From Desulfovibrio sp. (GTDB lineage Bacteria; Desulfobacterota; Desulfovibrionia; Desulfovibrionales; Desulfovibrionaceae), in NCBI GenBank assembly GCA_031272405.1, contig JAISTW010000066.1, positions 1-59,784 of the forward strand: a DNA stretch of 59,784 bases, read 5' to 3'. Below the pieces are notes generated by a model, which ran no database searches, was not told the origin of the DNA, and saw only the letters and a list, made by a program, of their open reading frames with translations. Each line of letters opens with the position of its first letter. Positions within the stretch are counted from its first letter, which is position 1. Shown in pieces: positions 52,401-59,784 of the stretch. A program made the position numbers and the translations under genes.

Positions 52401-54650
52401 GTGGAAAACAGCGAAAAAATCTCCCTGTCCGGACCCGAAGCGCCGGTGGAACTGACGGGCACGCTGAAGCGTCTTCTCTTTCACAACGAGGAAAACGGCT
52501 ACACGGTTTTGCGCCTTGAGCCGCATGCCGGGCCCGGCGGCATGCCTCGCCGCGACGGCAGACCGTCGCTGTTCAAGCCGGACAGCGTGACCTGCGTGGG
52601 GTATATGCTGAAGCCTCAGTCCGGAACGCAGATGCGCCTGAAAGGGCGGTGGGTGAACAATCCCCGCTTCGGAAGACAGCTCGCTTTTGACTGCGCCGAG
52701 GAAGTTCTGCCCGCCACGGCGGAAAGCATCCGGCTGTACCTGTGCTCCGGTCTCATCAGCGGCGTGGGCGAGGAAATGGCCGGCCGCATAGTGAAATGTT
52801 TTGCCGAAGACACCTTGCGCGTTCTGGATGAAGAGCCGGACAGGCTGCTCGAGGTGCGCGGCATCGGCAAAAAAACGCTTGCGCGCATCAAGGCGGACTG
52901 GACGGAACACAAGTGCGTGCGCGACCTTTTGTTCTTTCTCCAGCCACACGGCATCAGCGCGGCGTACGCCCTGCGCGTTTACAGGGTGTACGGGGCCGAT
53001 GCCCTGGAGATTGTGAAGGAAAACCCCTACCGTCTGGCTATGGACATCCGCGGCATCGGCTTTGTGACCGCGGACGCCGCGGCCCGCAAACTCGGTTTTG
53101 AGCCGATGCATCCTCTGCGCATTCAGGCGGGCGTGTTGTATGTGCTGCAGAAGGCCGCGGACGACGGCAACGTCTATCTGCCGCGGGAAGCGCTGACTGA
53201 AGAGGCTTGCGCCCAGCTCGACGTTGACGCCGGGGCGCTGGATGAGGCCGTTTGCGCCCTGGAGCGCGAGCAGAGGATCGTCAGCGAGGAGATGGACGGC
53301 GAGACGGGCATTTATCTGAGGCGCTTCCATCACTGTGAGGACAAGACAGCCTATTACCTGCAACGCCTGCTCCATTCGCCCCGTTCCGTGCTTTTCTCCG
53401 ATCCGGACGCTCTGGTGAAAAAAACCACATCCGGGATGCCCTTCGCCCTCGCGCGGGAACAGTTGGACGCCCTGCATCTGGTCACGCGCAGCAAGGCCCT
53501 GGTCTTGACCGGCGGCCCCGGCACGGGAAAGACGACGATAATCAAGGCCATCATACGGCTCTTCAGTGACATGCGCGCCCGCGTGCTGCTGGCGGCCCCG
53601 ACCGGACGCGCGGCGAAACGCATGGCCGACGCCTGCGCGCACGACGCCCGCACCGTTCACCGTCTGTTGGAATACAGCCCCAAGGATGACGGCTTCGCCC
53701 GCAACGAGGACAGACCCCTCGCCTGCGGCCTGCTCGTGGTGGACGAGGCCTCCATGATGGACTGTCTGCTTTTTTATCATCTGCTCAAGGCCGTTCCTCT
53801 GGGCGCCACCCTCGTGCTTGTGGGAGACGTGCACCAATTGCCTTCCGTGGGGCCGGGCAATGTCCTTGCCGACATCATCAAGGCCGGCGTCGTTCCTGTG
53901 GCGGAATTGACGGAAATTTTTCGCCAGGCTTCGGAAAGCGAAATCATCTGCAACGCGCATCTCATCAATCAGGGCATTGTGCCTTCGCTGGAATCGAACA
54001 AAAACCGGCTTTCGGATTTTTATTTCATCCACCAGAACGACCCCGAGAAAGCGGCCGAGATCATGGTGGATCTGGTGCGCAACCACATACCGCGCCGTTT
54101 CGGCTTGAATCCCGTGGACGATATTCAGGTTCTGACGCCCATGCACAAGGGGGCGGTGGGCGCGGGCCGCATGAACGCGCTTTTGCAGGAGGCACTCAAT
54201 CCCAACGGCTTTGAAGTGCGGCGCGGGGAGAGGGCCTTTCGCCTTCACGACAAGGTCATGCAGTTGCGCAACAATTACGACAAGGACGTTTTTAACGGCG
54301 ACATAGGGCGCATTGTCCACATTGATCCCCACAACCGTGCCTTGAGCGTGAATTTTGACGAACGCGTCGTCCCCTACGAGTTTTCGGAACTGGACGAGCT
54401 TGTGCCCGCCTACGCCATTTCCATACACAAATCCCAGGGGTCCGAGTACGAGGCCGTGGTTATTCCCCTCATGATGCAGCATTATATATTGTTGCAGCGC
54501 AATCTGGTCTATACGGGCGTCACGCGGGGGAAAAAACTTGTCATTCTGGTGGGGGAAGCCAGGGCCCTGCACATGGCCGTCAAAAACAACAAAATCAGGC
54601 GTCGCTATACGCGGCTGGCCATGCGCCTGCGCCCTCGGGCGCTGGCTTGA
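52401..54650 (+). CDS. recD2: RecD2-type SF1 DNA helicase
   Basis: 749 residues with a GTG start; no good ribosome site is seen and it may be coupled to aroC. An N-terminal OB-like part (residues 15-90) is followed by helix-hairpin-helix segments (LLEVRGIGKKTLARI and MDIRGIGFVTADAAARK). The helicase core has Walker A TGGPGTGKTTIIKAI, Walker B VVDEASMMD, a GDVHQLPSVGPGNVL motif III and the C-terminal YAISIHKSQGSEYEAV. This layout is RecD2/TraA-like, a 5'-3' helicase acting in repair outside RecBCD. Confidence 0.92.
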   Translation: MENSEKISLSGPEAPVELTGTLKRLLFHNEENGYTVLRLEPHAGPGGMPRRDGRPSLFKPDSVTCVGYMLKPQSGTQMRLKGRWVNNPRFGRQLAFDCAEEVLPATAESIRLYLCSGLISGVGEEMAGRIVKCFAEDTLRVLDEEPDRLLEVRGIGKKTLARIKADWTEHKCVRDLLFFLQPHGISAAYALRVYRVYGADALEIVKENPYRLAMDIRGIGFVTADAAARKLGFEPMHPLRIQAGVLYVLQKAADDGNVYLPREALTEEACAQLDVDAGALDEAVCALEREQRIVSEEMDGETGIYLRRFHHCEDKTAYYLQRLLHSPRSVLFSDPDALVKKTTSGMPFALAREQLDALHLVTRSKALVLTGGPGTGKTTIIKAIIRLFSDMRARVLLAAPTGRAAKRMADACAHDARTVHRLLEYSPKDDGFARNEDRPLACGLLVVDEASMMDCLLFYHLLKAVPLGATLVLVGDVHQLPSVGPGNVLADIIKAGVVPVAELTEIFRQASESEIICNAHLINQGIVPSLESNKNRLSDFYFIHQNDPEKAAEIMVDLVRNHIPRRFGLNPVDDIQVLTPMHKGAVGAGRMNALLQEALNPNGFEVRRGERAFRLHDKVMQLRNNYDKDVFNGDIGRIVHIDPHNRALSVNFDERVVPYEFSELDELVPAYAISIHKSQGSEYEAVVIPLMMQHYILLQRNLVYTGVTRGKKLVILVGEARALHMAVKNNKIRRRYTRLAMRLRPRALA

Positions 54651-54687
54651 GCGAGGGAAGCCCTCTTTTTCCTGCCTGCGGGGTTCG

Positions 54688-55056
54688 TCACGCCGGAAGG
54701 CCCCCGGAGAAAAATTCCAGACACTGACCGCCAAGCGTTTCGGCCATTTCTTCCACAAGACGGATTTCCTCCCTGGTGATGCCGTCGAAGTGAATGCCGG
54801 CGCTGACGCAAACAGCGCAACCCAGGCCCAAGGCCAGCCTTTGGGCCATGTGCAGGGCGATTTCATCCTCCCTGTGGCCGGGCCGGCAGGCCAGCCGGCT
54901 CTGCGTTCCGTCGGCTTCAAGCCAGGCCAGAGCAGCGGCGCCGATATGGGCGTCCCCGCCGCTGAGCAGACACTGGGCGTCCGTCCCCTGGCGCAGAACG
55001 CGCAAGTCAAGGGCGATTCTTCCCCTTTTGATGGTAAAATGGGCCTGCGCTCGCAT
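54688..55056 (-). CDS. LpdD-like (prenylated-flavin chaperone domain) protein
   Basis: 122 residues. LSGGDAHIGAAALAW, RPGHREDEIALHMAQRLAL and CAVCVSAGIHFDGITREEI follow the pattern of LpdD/VdcD-type small proteins that accompany UbiD-like (de)carboxylases and are linked to the prenylated flavin cofactor. No ubiD or ubiX homologue is in the window. It lies convergent to recD2 and divergent from the epimerase at 55099, with a 42-base gap. The start ATG has only a weak ribosome site. Family assignment is by motif memory and should be checked by a profile search. Confidence 0.65.
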   Translation of the reverse strand: MRAQAHFTIKRGRIALDLRVLRQGTDAQCLLSGGDAHIGAAALAWLEADGTQSRLACRPGHREDEIALHMAQRLALGLGCAVCVSAGIHFDGITREEIRLVEEMAETLGGQCLEFFSGGLPA

Positions 55057-55098
55057 ATTTCTGTTGACTTTCGCGCGGATATGCTATGAAGTCAAGAC

Positions 55099-55932
55099 AT
55101 GCGAGAACTTGCTTTCAGCAAATGGAGCCCCGGCGGCAACACGACGCTGTTTTTTCCGGAGCAGGACGTGGGCGAAGAGCAGCAGGCGGCCCTGGCCCGC
55201 GAGGCTCTGGAGCAGCACAACCTGGGGGGGGAGCAGGTCGGCTTCATCAATGTGCCGGAACGCCGTCTGCGCATGGCGGGCGGGGAATTTTGCGTCAACG
55301 CGAGCCGCGCCTTCGGCGCTTTGCTCGCGATGGCGGCTGAAAAAAAACAATCGGCAGACGGGGGCGCGCTCCCGGAACACCGGGAGGAGATACATGTTTC
55401 CGGCTGGCCGGGCGCGTTGCGGCTGACGGCGCGCGGCGCGACGCCCCTCTGGGATGTGGAGGCGCATCTGCATCTGCCCCCCTGCCCTGTGGAGAAGATT
55501 GCGGATGGCGCATATCTGGTGCGTCTGCCCGGCATCGTCCATCTGCTGCTGCACTCCGAAATGCACCCTTTCCCCGACGATTGCCTGAACGCCGCGGCGC
55601 AACTGCGCCGGACGCATGGACTGGAAGATTGCCCCGCTTCGGGCGTGATCTGGTGGCGCGAATGTCAGGGCAAGCTGGAAGTGCTTCCTCTGGTGCATGT
55701 ACGCCGAACGCGCACAACCTGCCTCGAAAACGCCTGCGGCTCCGGCACGCTGGCTTTGGCTCTGGCGCTTTCCGGCCTGAGGGGGGATCGCCTTTTTTCC
55801 GTTGTGCAACCCGGCGGTTCGGCGCTTGAGGTCAGCCTGTCCGACGAGGGAGAAAACCGGGCCGCCAGGATAAGCGGGCCGGTGGCGCTGGTGGCTCAGG
55901 GGCGCGTATGGCTGGCCGGGGAGACGGCGTGA
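55099..55932 (+). CDS. CntK/DapF-fold two-cysteine epimerase or racemase
   Basis: 277 residues. FSKWSPGGNTTLFF at the N-terminus, EQVGFIN, then GGEFCVNASRAFG with Cys65, and NACGSGTLALALAL with Cys213 form the paired catalytic cysteines of cofactor-independent DapF-fold racemases. FSK..PGGN and GGEFC.NA are closer to CntK (histidine racemase of staphylopine synthesis) than to canonical DapF, which has GNGxRC. Its stop overlaps the GTG of cbiD (GTGA), so it heads a cobalamin operon. The substrate is unknown. No nicotianamine-synthase or opine-dehydrogenase partner is present. Confidence 0.8.
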   Translation: MRELAFSKWSPGGNTTLFFPEQDVGEEQQAALAREALEQHNLGGEQVGFINVPERRLRMAGGEFCVNASRAFGALLAMAAEKKQSADGGALPEHREEIHVSGWPGALRLTARGATPLWDVEAHLHLPPCPVEKIADGAYLVRLPGIVHLLLHSEMHPFPDDCLNAAAQLRRTHGLEDCPASGVIWWRECQGKLEVLPLVHVRRTRTTCLENACGSGTLALALALSGLRGDRLFSVVQPGGSALEVSLSDEGENRAARISGPVALVAQGRVWLAGETA

Positions 55933-57017
55933 AGCGGTTGCGGGAAGGTTTTTCCACGGGCACGGCGGCTGCCGGCGCCGCCCTGGCGGCCTTGACCCTG
56001 CTTGCGGAAGGCCGCGTCCCGTCCGAGGTTTTTGTGCCCCTGCCGCCGTTTGATGACGGATCAAACCTGGCGCGCCTGCCTGTGGAACAGCGCAGCTGCC
56101 GCCCGGAATCGCCGAGCTGCGCCGTGGCGGCGGTATGCAAGGACGGCGGAGACGATCCGGATGTCACCTCCGGGGCGCTCATTGTCGCCCGCGTCAACCT
56201 GACCAAAGGCGTTTGCGGGGACATACGCATAGACGGAGGCGACGGCGTGGGCCGCGTGACCCTGCCGGGGCTGCCCCTGCCTGTGGGGGAGGCAGCCATC
56301 AATCCCGTTCCGCGCGAGCAGATGCGCATCGCCCTGCGACGTTACGCGTCCGAGAAGAATTTAAGCCGTCAGGCCCTGTCCGTCGTCATCAGCGTTCCCG
56401 GCGGGGCCAAACTGGCGCGGCGCACCCTCAATCCGCGCCTGGGCATTGTGGGCGGCATATCCATACTCGGCACGCAGGGCACGGTGCGTCCGTTCAGCCA
56501 TGAGGCCTGGAAGGCCACAGTCAGGCAAGGCCTCAACGTCGCCCTGCAAACCGGCTGCGCTACAGTCTGTCTTTCCACCGGCCGCCGTTCCGAGGCGCTG
56601 CTCAGGCGCAGGTATCCGGAACTCGCGCCGCAGGCCTTCATACAGGCCGCCGATTTTGTTTCTTTTTCCCTGAAAACGGCAGGCGTCATGCCCTTTGCCG
56701 GCATCGTCTGGGGCTGCTTTTTCGGCAAGTTGCTCAAACTGGCCCAGGGCATGGAAAATACCCATGCCCGCAAGGGAGACATTGACTTTGAGCGGCTGGC
56801 CGACCTGTGTTTGCGAAGCGGCGCGCGCTGCGCCGACGCCGTCCGCGCGGCGACCACGGCGGCGCATGCCCTGGACGACATTCGGGCGGACGGGCGCGGA
56901 CAGGAGGTTCTGCTCGAAATTGCGGCGCGCGCTGCGGCGCGGGCGGCAGGCTTTGCAGGACGGCCCGTCAGGATACACCTTTTCCATCCGGACGGCGGCC
57001 TGCTGTGCGCGGCGTGA
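55929..57017 (+). CDS. cbiD: cobalt-precorrin-5B C1-methyltransferase
   Basis: 362 residues. It methylates C1 in the anaerobic corrin ring pathway. The signature GFSTGTAAAGAALAAL opens the protein; VNLTKGVCGDIRIDGGDGVGRVT, VGEAAINPVPREQ and LGIVGGISILGTQGTV are CbiD marks. The GTG start overlaps the preceding stop by four bases with GGGGAG upstream. The stop overlaps the next GTG in the same way, tying cbiD to both neighbours. Confidence 0.93.
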   Translation: MKRLREGFSTGTAAAGAALAALTLLAEGRVPSEVFVPLPPFDDGSNLARLPVEQRSCRPESPSCAVAAVCKDGGDDPDVTSGALIVARVNLTKGVCGDIRIDGGDGVGRVTLPGLPLPVGEAAINPVPREQMRIALRRYASEKNLSRQALSVVISVPGGAKLARRTLNPRLGIVGGISILGTQGTVRPFSHEAWKATVRQGLNVALQTGCATVCLSTGRRSEALLRRRYPELAPQAFIQAADFVSFSLKTAGVMPFAGIVWGCFFGKLLKLAQGMENTHARKGDIDFERLADLCLRSGARCADAVRAATTAAHALDDIRADGRGQEVLLEIAARAAARAAGFAGRPVRIHLFHPDGGLLCAA

Positions 57018-58582
57018 AGGCACAGGGTCTGTTGCCCGGGCTCGCGCCGCCCAAAAAGCGGGGTTCCGGCAAAAAAACGGCCTCTGGAGGCGCGGCGCCC
57101 GTTCCCCCAACGGCCAATGACCTTCCCGCCAGCTCCGAAGCCGCGCTGGAAATTGAAAAAGACGGAGGGGAGAACGCCTGGCCTCCCATGTCGGAAATGC
57201 TGCACTCCCTGCTGGTGAGCGAACCCGCCGCGGAGCGTCCTCCGCGTCCGTCCGCTCCCGACAGCCCCCCGCCCGATAGCCGGGAGGCGCATCCTGTCGT
57301 TGTTTTGGGCCTGGACTGCGCTTGCGCGGAATTGAACGCGCAACAGCGGCAGTTGCTGGCCGACGCGGAGCTGATTTGCGCCGGGCGCCCCCTGTTGGAA
57401 CGCGTGGCTGAAAAAACGGGCGATCCCGATATGGGCGGACGCGCTGTTCCGTTCTGTTCTCCCGTAGAGCCTGTTTTTGCCCGTATGGCGGAAGCTAGGG
57501 CCGCCGGAAGGCGCGTGCTTGTTCTGGCGGACGGCGATCCTCTGTTTTTTGGCCTCGGCGCGAGTCTCGTCCGGCGTCTGGGGCGGGAAGCCGTGCGCGT
57601 CATACCGGCCGTGAGCAGCATGCAATGGGCATGCGCCCGTCTTGGCCTGCCCTGGCACGGCGTCGTCAATGTTTCTTTGCACGGCCGGGACAATTTCGTT
57701 CAGCTCAATGCCGTCGTCGGATTGGGTGTTCCTGTTTGCGTCCTGACGGACGGCGAAATGCGGCCGGATGTCGTTGCCGCGCATTTGCTCGACCGGGGCG
57801 TGGACTGGTTTGAGGTTCATGTTTTCGAGCTTCTGAATTTTCCGGACGAAACCGCCTGCCATGTGCTCCTGACCGAGGCGGCGGCCATGACCTTCGGCCC
57901 CTCCTGCACAATGGTGCTGATCCCCGCCGGTGCGCCGCGCCGGCCGTATCTTGGCCTTGACGACAGCCTTCTGGCGGCAGAGGGCGGCCTTGTGACCAAA
58001 CTGCCCGTGCGGGCGGCCGCGCTGGCCATGTTGCGCATCATGCCCGGCCATACGGTATGGGACATTGGGGCCGGTTCCGGATCCGTGGCTCTTGAAGCCT
58101 CTGTGCTGGCCCATCCGGGGCGGGTGGTGGCCGTGGAAAAAAAGGCGGAACGGGTTGTGTGCATTGAGGAAAACCGCCGCCGTTTCGGCGCGGCCTCGGT
58201 GGATATAGTCTCCGGGGAGGCCCCGGCCTGTCTTGAAAACCTGCCCGATCCGCACCGCGTCTTTATCGGTGGAGGCCTTTCCGGCAAAAACGCCTCCGCC
58301 GACCGGGAGGGGGTGCTCGCCCAGGTCTGCCGGCGTTTGCCGACGGGCGGGCGTGTGGCGATCAACTGCGTTCTGTTGGATACGCTGGCCCGCTGCCGCG
58401 ACTTTTTCCAAACACAGGGCTGGCCCTGCGACGTCGTCTGCCTGCAGGCCGCCCAGAGCGCTCCGTTGGGCCACGACGAACATCTTGTGGGCATGAATCC
58501 CGTCTTCGTTCTGGCCGCGCAAAAGCCTCAGGAACCAAAGCGTGTCCCCCGGCGTTCCCAACCGCCTACAGAGGTCCTGTAA
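57014..58582 (+). CDS. cbiET: fused precorrin-6Y C5,15-methyltransferase/decarboxylase (CbiE-CbiT)
   Basis: About 522 residues from the GTG overlapping cbiD. Residues 1-90 are a low-complexity Pro/Ala/Lys-rich extension. Residues about 95-310 are the CbiE methyltransferase (VVVLGLDC, LICAGRPLLERV, VLADGDPLFFGLGASLV). Residues 325-500 are CbiT (LAMLRIMPGHTVWDIGAGSGSVALE, VVAVEKKAERVVCIEENRRRFG). The pair methylates C5 and C15 and removes the acetate side-chain carboxyl. If the real start were the Met at about 57187 the extension would be shorter. Confidence 0.9.
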   Translation: MKAQGLLPGLAPPKKRGSGKKTASGGAAPVPPTANDLPASSEAALEIEKDGGENAWPPMSEMLHSLLVSEPAAERPPRPSAPDSPPPDSREAHPVVVLGLDCACAELNAQQRQLLADAELICAGRPLLERVAEKTGDPDMGGRAVPFCSPVEPVFARMAEARAAGRRVLVLADGDPLFFGLGASLVRRLGREAVRVIPAVSSMQWACARLGLPWHGVVNVSLHGRDNFVQLNAVVGLGVPVCVLTDGEMRPDVVAAHLLDRGVDWFEVHVFELLNFPDETACHVLLTEAAAMTFGPSCTMVLIPAGAPRRPYLGLDDSLLAAEGGLVTKLPVRAAALAMLRIMPGHTVWDIGAGSGSVALEASVLAHPGRVVAVEKKAERVVCIEENRRRFGAASVDIVSGEAPACLENLPDPHRVFIGGGLSGKNASADREGVLAQVCRRLPTGGRVAINCVLLDTLARCRDFFQTQGWPCDVVCLQAAQSAPLGHDEHLVGMNPVFVLAAQKPQEPKRVPRRSQPPTEVL

Positions 58583-59347
58583 ATGCCGGGGTTGGTCACC
58601 TTTGTGGGCGCCGGTCCGGGAGACCCGGAGCTGATTACCGTCAAGGGCCGTCTGGCCATTGAAGCGGCTGACCTGGTCTTCTACACAGGCTCTCTCGTCC
58701 CCGCAGCCGTTGTGTCCTGGGCCCGCAAGGACGCGCGCCTTGAGGATTCCTCCCCCTTGACTCTTGAGGAAGGCCACGCCCTGACGCGGGATGTCGCCCT
58801 GAAGGGAGGCCATGTGGCGCGTGTGCACACTGGAGATCCCTCGCTTTATGGCGCCTTGCGGGAACAGGCCGAACTCCTGGACAGGGACGGCATACCCTGG
58901 CGCGTCATTCCCGGCGTTACGGCCGCCTGCGCGGCGGCGGCGGCGGCGGGCATCGCCTTTACCGTGCCCCAGGTCACGCAAAGCCTCGTGATCACACGTG
59001 CAGGCGGGCGCACCCCCATGCCGGAAACGGAAAAACTCCGCCTTCTGGCGGCGCATAAAAGCTCTTTGGCCGTCTATTTGGGCGGCAGGGCGGCTGAATC
59101 GGTGCGTGAGGAACTGCTGGCGGTTCTGCCGTCCACAACGCCCGTGTTGTGTGCGCATCGCGTCGGACAGCCCGAGGAAAGGCTGGTCTGGACGGATGTG
59201 GACAATATGGCGCGTTGCGTGGCCGAGCGCCGTCTGGAAAGTCAGACCATATTCCTCGTGTTGCCCGGCGAGGAGAAAAAGGGCGCCAGATCATGCCTGT
59301 ACGACCCCGCCTTCAGCCACAGTTTTCGACCTTTCACAAAAACATGA
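58583..59347 (+). CDS. cbiF: cobalt-precorrin-4 C11-methyltransferase
   Basis: 254 residues. TFVGAGPGDPELITVKG, VFYTGSLVP, VHTGDPSLYGALREQ and VIPGVTAACAAAAAAG are the SAM-binding and substrate segments of the CbiF/CobM family, which methylates C11. The ATG follows the cbiET stop immediately (TAAATG). This extends the operon to four genes including the epimerase. Confidence 0.94.
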   Translation: MPGLVTFVGAGPGDPELITVKGRLAIEAADLVFYTGSLVPAAVVSWARKDARLEDSSPLTLEEGHALTRDVALKGGHVARVHTGDPSLYGALREQAELLDRDGIPWRVIPGVTAACAAAAAAGIAFTVPQVTQSLVITRAGGRTPMPETEKLRLLAAHKSSLAVYLGGRAAESVREELLAVLPSTTPVLCAHRVGQPEERLVWTDVDNMARCVAERRLESQTIFLVLPGEEKKGARSCLYDPAFSHSFRPFTKT

Positions 59348-59359
59348 GGAGAGGAAGAC

Positions 59360-59572
59360 ATGCCATACGTCAACATCAAGGTGACAGGCGGCAAGGAAGC
59401 TCCCAGCAGGGAGCAGAAAGCGGAACTCATCAGTGGAGCGACCGATCTGCTCGCCCGGATACTGCACAAAAACCCCTCCACAACCGTCGTCGTCATCGAG
59501 GAAGTGGATATGGACAATTGGGGCATAGGAGGAGAGAGCGTCTCCGTGCGCCGCCAAAAGACGAACGCATAG
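59360..59572 (+). CDS. 4-oxalocrotonate tautomerase-family protein
   Basis: 70 residues starting M-P-Y-V-N-I-K-V; Pro1 after Met removal is the catalytic base of this family. TDLLARILHKNPSTTVVVIEEV and DNWGIGGES match DmpI/4-OT-like hexameric tautomerases. GAGGAAG precedes the ATG, 12 bases after cbiF, so it is co-transcribed. It may act on an enol-keto acid unrelated to cobalamin. Confidence 0.88.
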   Translation: MPYVNIKVTGGKEAPSREQKAELISGATDLLARILHKNPSTTVVVIEEVDMDNWGIGGESVSVRRQKTNA

Positions 59573-59624
59573 CTGCCTGTTTTCCCCGGCAAATTTTGGA
59601 TTGAGATTCATTTGATTTTAGCAG

Positions 59625-59653
59625 TTGACAGGGCGCGTGGAGCGGGGTAAAAG
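59625..59653 (+). promoter_or_regulatory. first promoter of a downstream gene outside the window
   Basis: TTGACA (59625-59630) and TAAAAG (59648-59653) are 17 bases apart, about 50 bases after the tautomerase stop. Confidence 0.45.
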
Positions 59654-59660
59654 AGTTGTC

Positions 59661-59714
59661 CCCGTGCCGAGGAACGAGCTTCCGAGAGGGGAGAAATTTT
59701 CCCTGAGGGGAAAA
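59661..59714 (+). promoter_or_regulatory. structured leader between two promoters
   Basis: TCCCC (about 59658-59663) pairs with GGGGA (59688-59692) around an inner GGAA-CGAGC-TTCC stem; then TTTTCCC (59697-59703) pairs with GGGAAAA (59708-59714). An RNA started at the first promoter would carry both hairpins. Confidence 0.4.
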
Positions 59715-59720
59715 AAGAGA

Positions 59721-59750
59721 TTGACAAGGCGTGGGATATTTGGCTATAGT
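59721..59750 (+). promoter_or_regulatory. second, strong promoter near the right edge
   Basis: TTGACA (59721-59726) and TATAGT (59745-59750) are 18 bases apart, close to consensus. The gene it drives begins beyond the window. Confidence 0.6.
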
Positions 59751-59784
59751 GCCAGATTGCGTCACGGGAAAGCCTGCCTGTTTG

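Noticed and set aside
51600-55010. 1136-codon minus-strand open frame across aroC and recD2
   Set aside because: It is antisense to aroC and recD2 with their motifs; only the short separate frame at 54688-55056 has family features.
55057-55098. possible cobalamin riboswitch before the epimerase-cbi operon
   Set aside because: Only 42 bases separate the divergent genes, too short for the element; no B12-box-like sequence is seen.
56369-59158. 929-codon minus-strand open frame across the cbi genes
   Set aside because: Antisense shadow of cbiD, cbiET and cbiF.
1-59784. tRNA or rRNA genes
   Set aside because: No cloverleaf with a T-loop GGTTCGAATCC-like segment and no rRNA-like sequence was noticed on reading both strands.

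Overview
The window reads as chromosomal DNA of a Gram-negative deltaproteobacterium, most likely in the Desulfovibrionaceae. This is an inference from content: a porin resembling the Desulfovibrio homotrimeric type, a lactate/glycolate-type flavin plus Fe-S dehydrogenase pair, several DASS organic-acid carriers, an anaerobic cobalamin set and high GC. LPS (hldE), lipoprotein (lnt), porin and autotransporter genes establish an outer membrane.

Layout. 1-235: tails of two insertion sequences (IS630-like and IS5-like). 236-6910 (minus): an organic-acid block with two DASS carriers, a SAM methyltransferase, a PrpF-family isomerase, an MmgE/PrpD-family enzyme and a wrecked response regulator. 7146-9574 (minus): glk and hldE. 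9662-14620 (minus): a hydroxy-acid operon (LarA-like protein, short carrier-like fragment, Fe-S and FAD subunits of a lactate/glycolate-type dehydrogenase) headed by a multiply deleted uxaA pseudogene that keeps a good promoter. 14815-16827 (minus): a MacB/LolCDE-like ABC pair. 16965-22459 (plus): lnt, prfB with its programmed frameshift, a degenerate GGDEF protein, a FlhG-like ATPase, an HU/IHF protein and dapA. 22528-26135: porin, VWA-OmpA protein and a lipoprotein. 26192-29632 (minus): nikR, proB, obgE, rpmA, rplU. 29685-33432 (minus): a hybrid histidine kinase with a YtfQ-like binding lipoprotein. 33627-36951 (plus): tyrS, a DUF362 ferredoxin-type protein, a DUF2156 protein. 36952-37421: a compact locus with a candidate small RNA converging on a 27-residue membrane peptide. 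37607-39668 (minus): a lone OppF-type ATPase and cobT. 39756-42285: a DegP-type protease and a Sel1-repeat protein. 42286-46479: a large Pmp-like autotransporter. 46519-54650 (plus): der, an MFS carrier, panC, metK, aroC, recD2. 54688-59572: an LpdD-like protein, then a CntK/DapF-like epimerase translationally coupled to cbiD, cbiET and cbiF, then a small tautomerase. The right edge holds two promoters and a structured leader for a gene outside the window.

Three points stand out. The 37.1-37.4 kb locus has the architecture of a convergent type I toxin-antitoxin or small-RNA/peptide pair. The CntK/DapF-like two-cysteine epimerase opening a cobalamin operon, beside an LpdD-like protein, has no obvious role in the known pathway. 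The sugar-binding lipoprotein paired with a 7TMR-DISM hybrid kinase, with no transporter, looks like a ligand-sensing unit. Several genes (uxaA, the response regulator, possibly a DASS carrier) carry internal deletions, so accessory metabolism here seems to be eroding.
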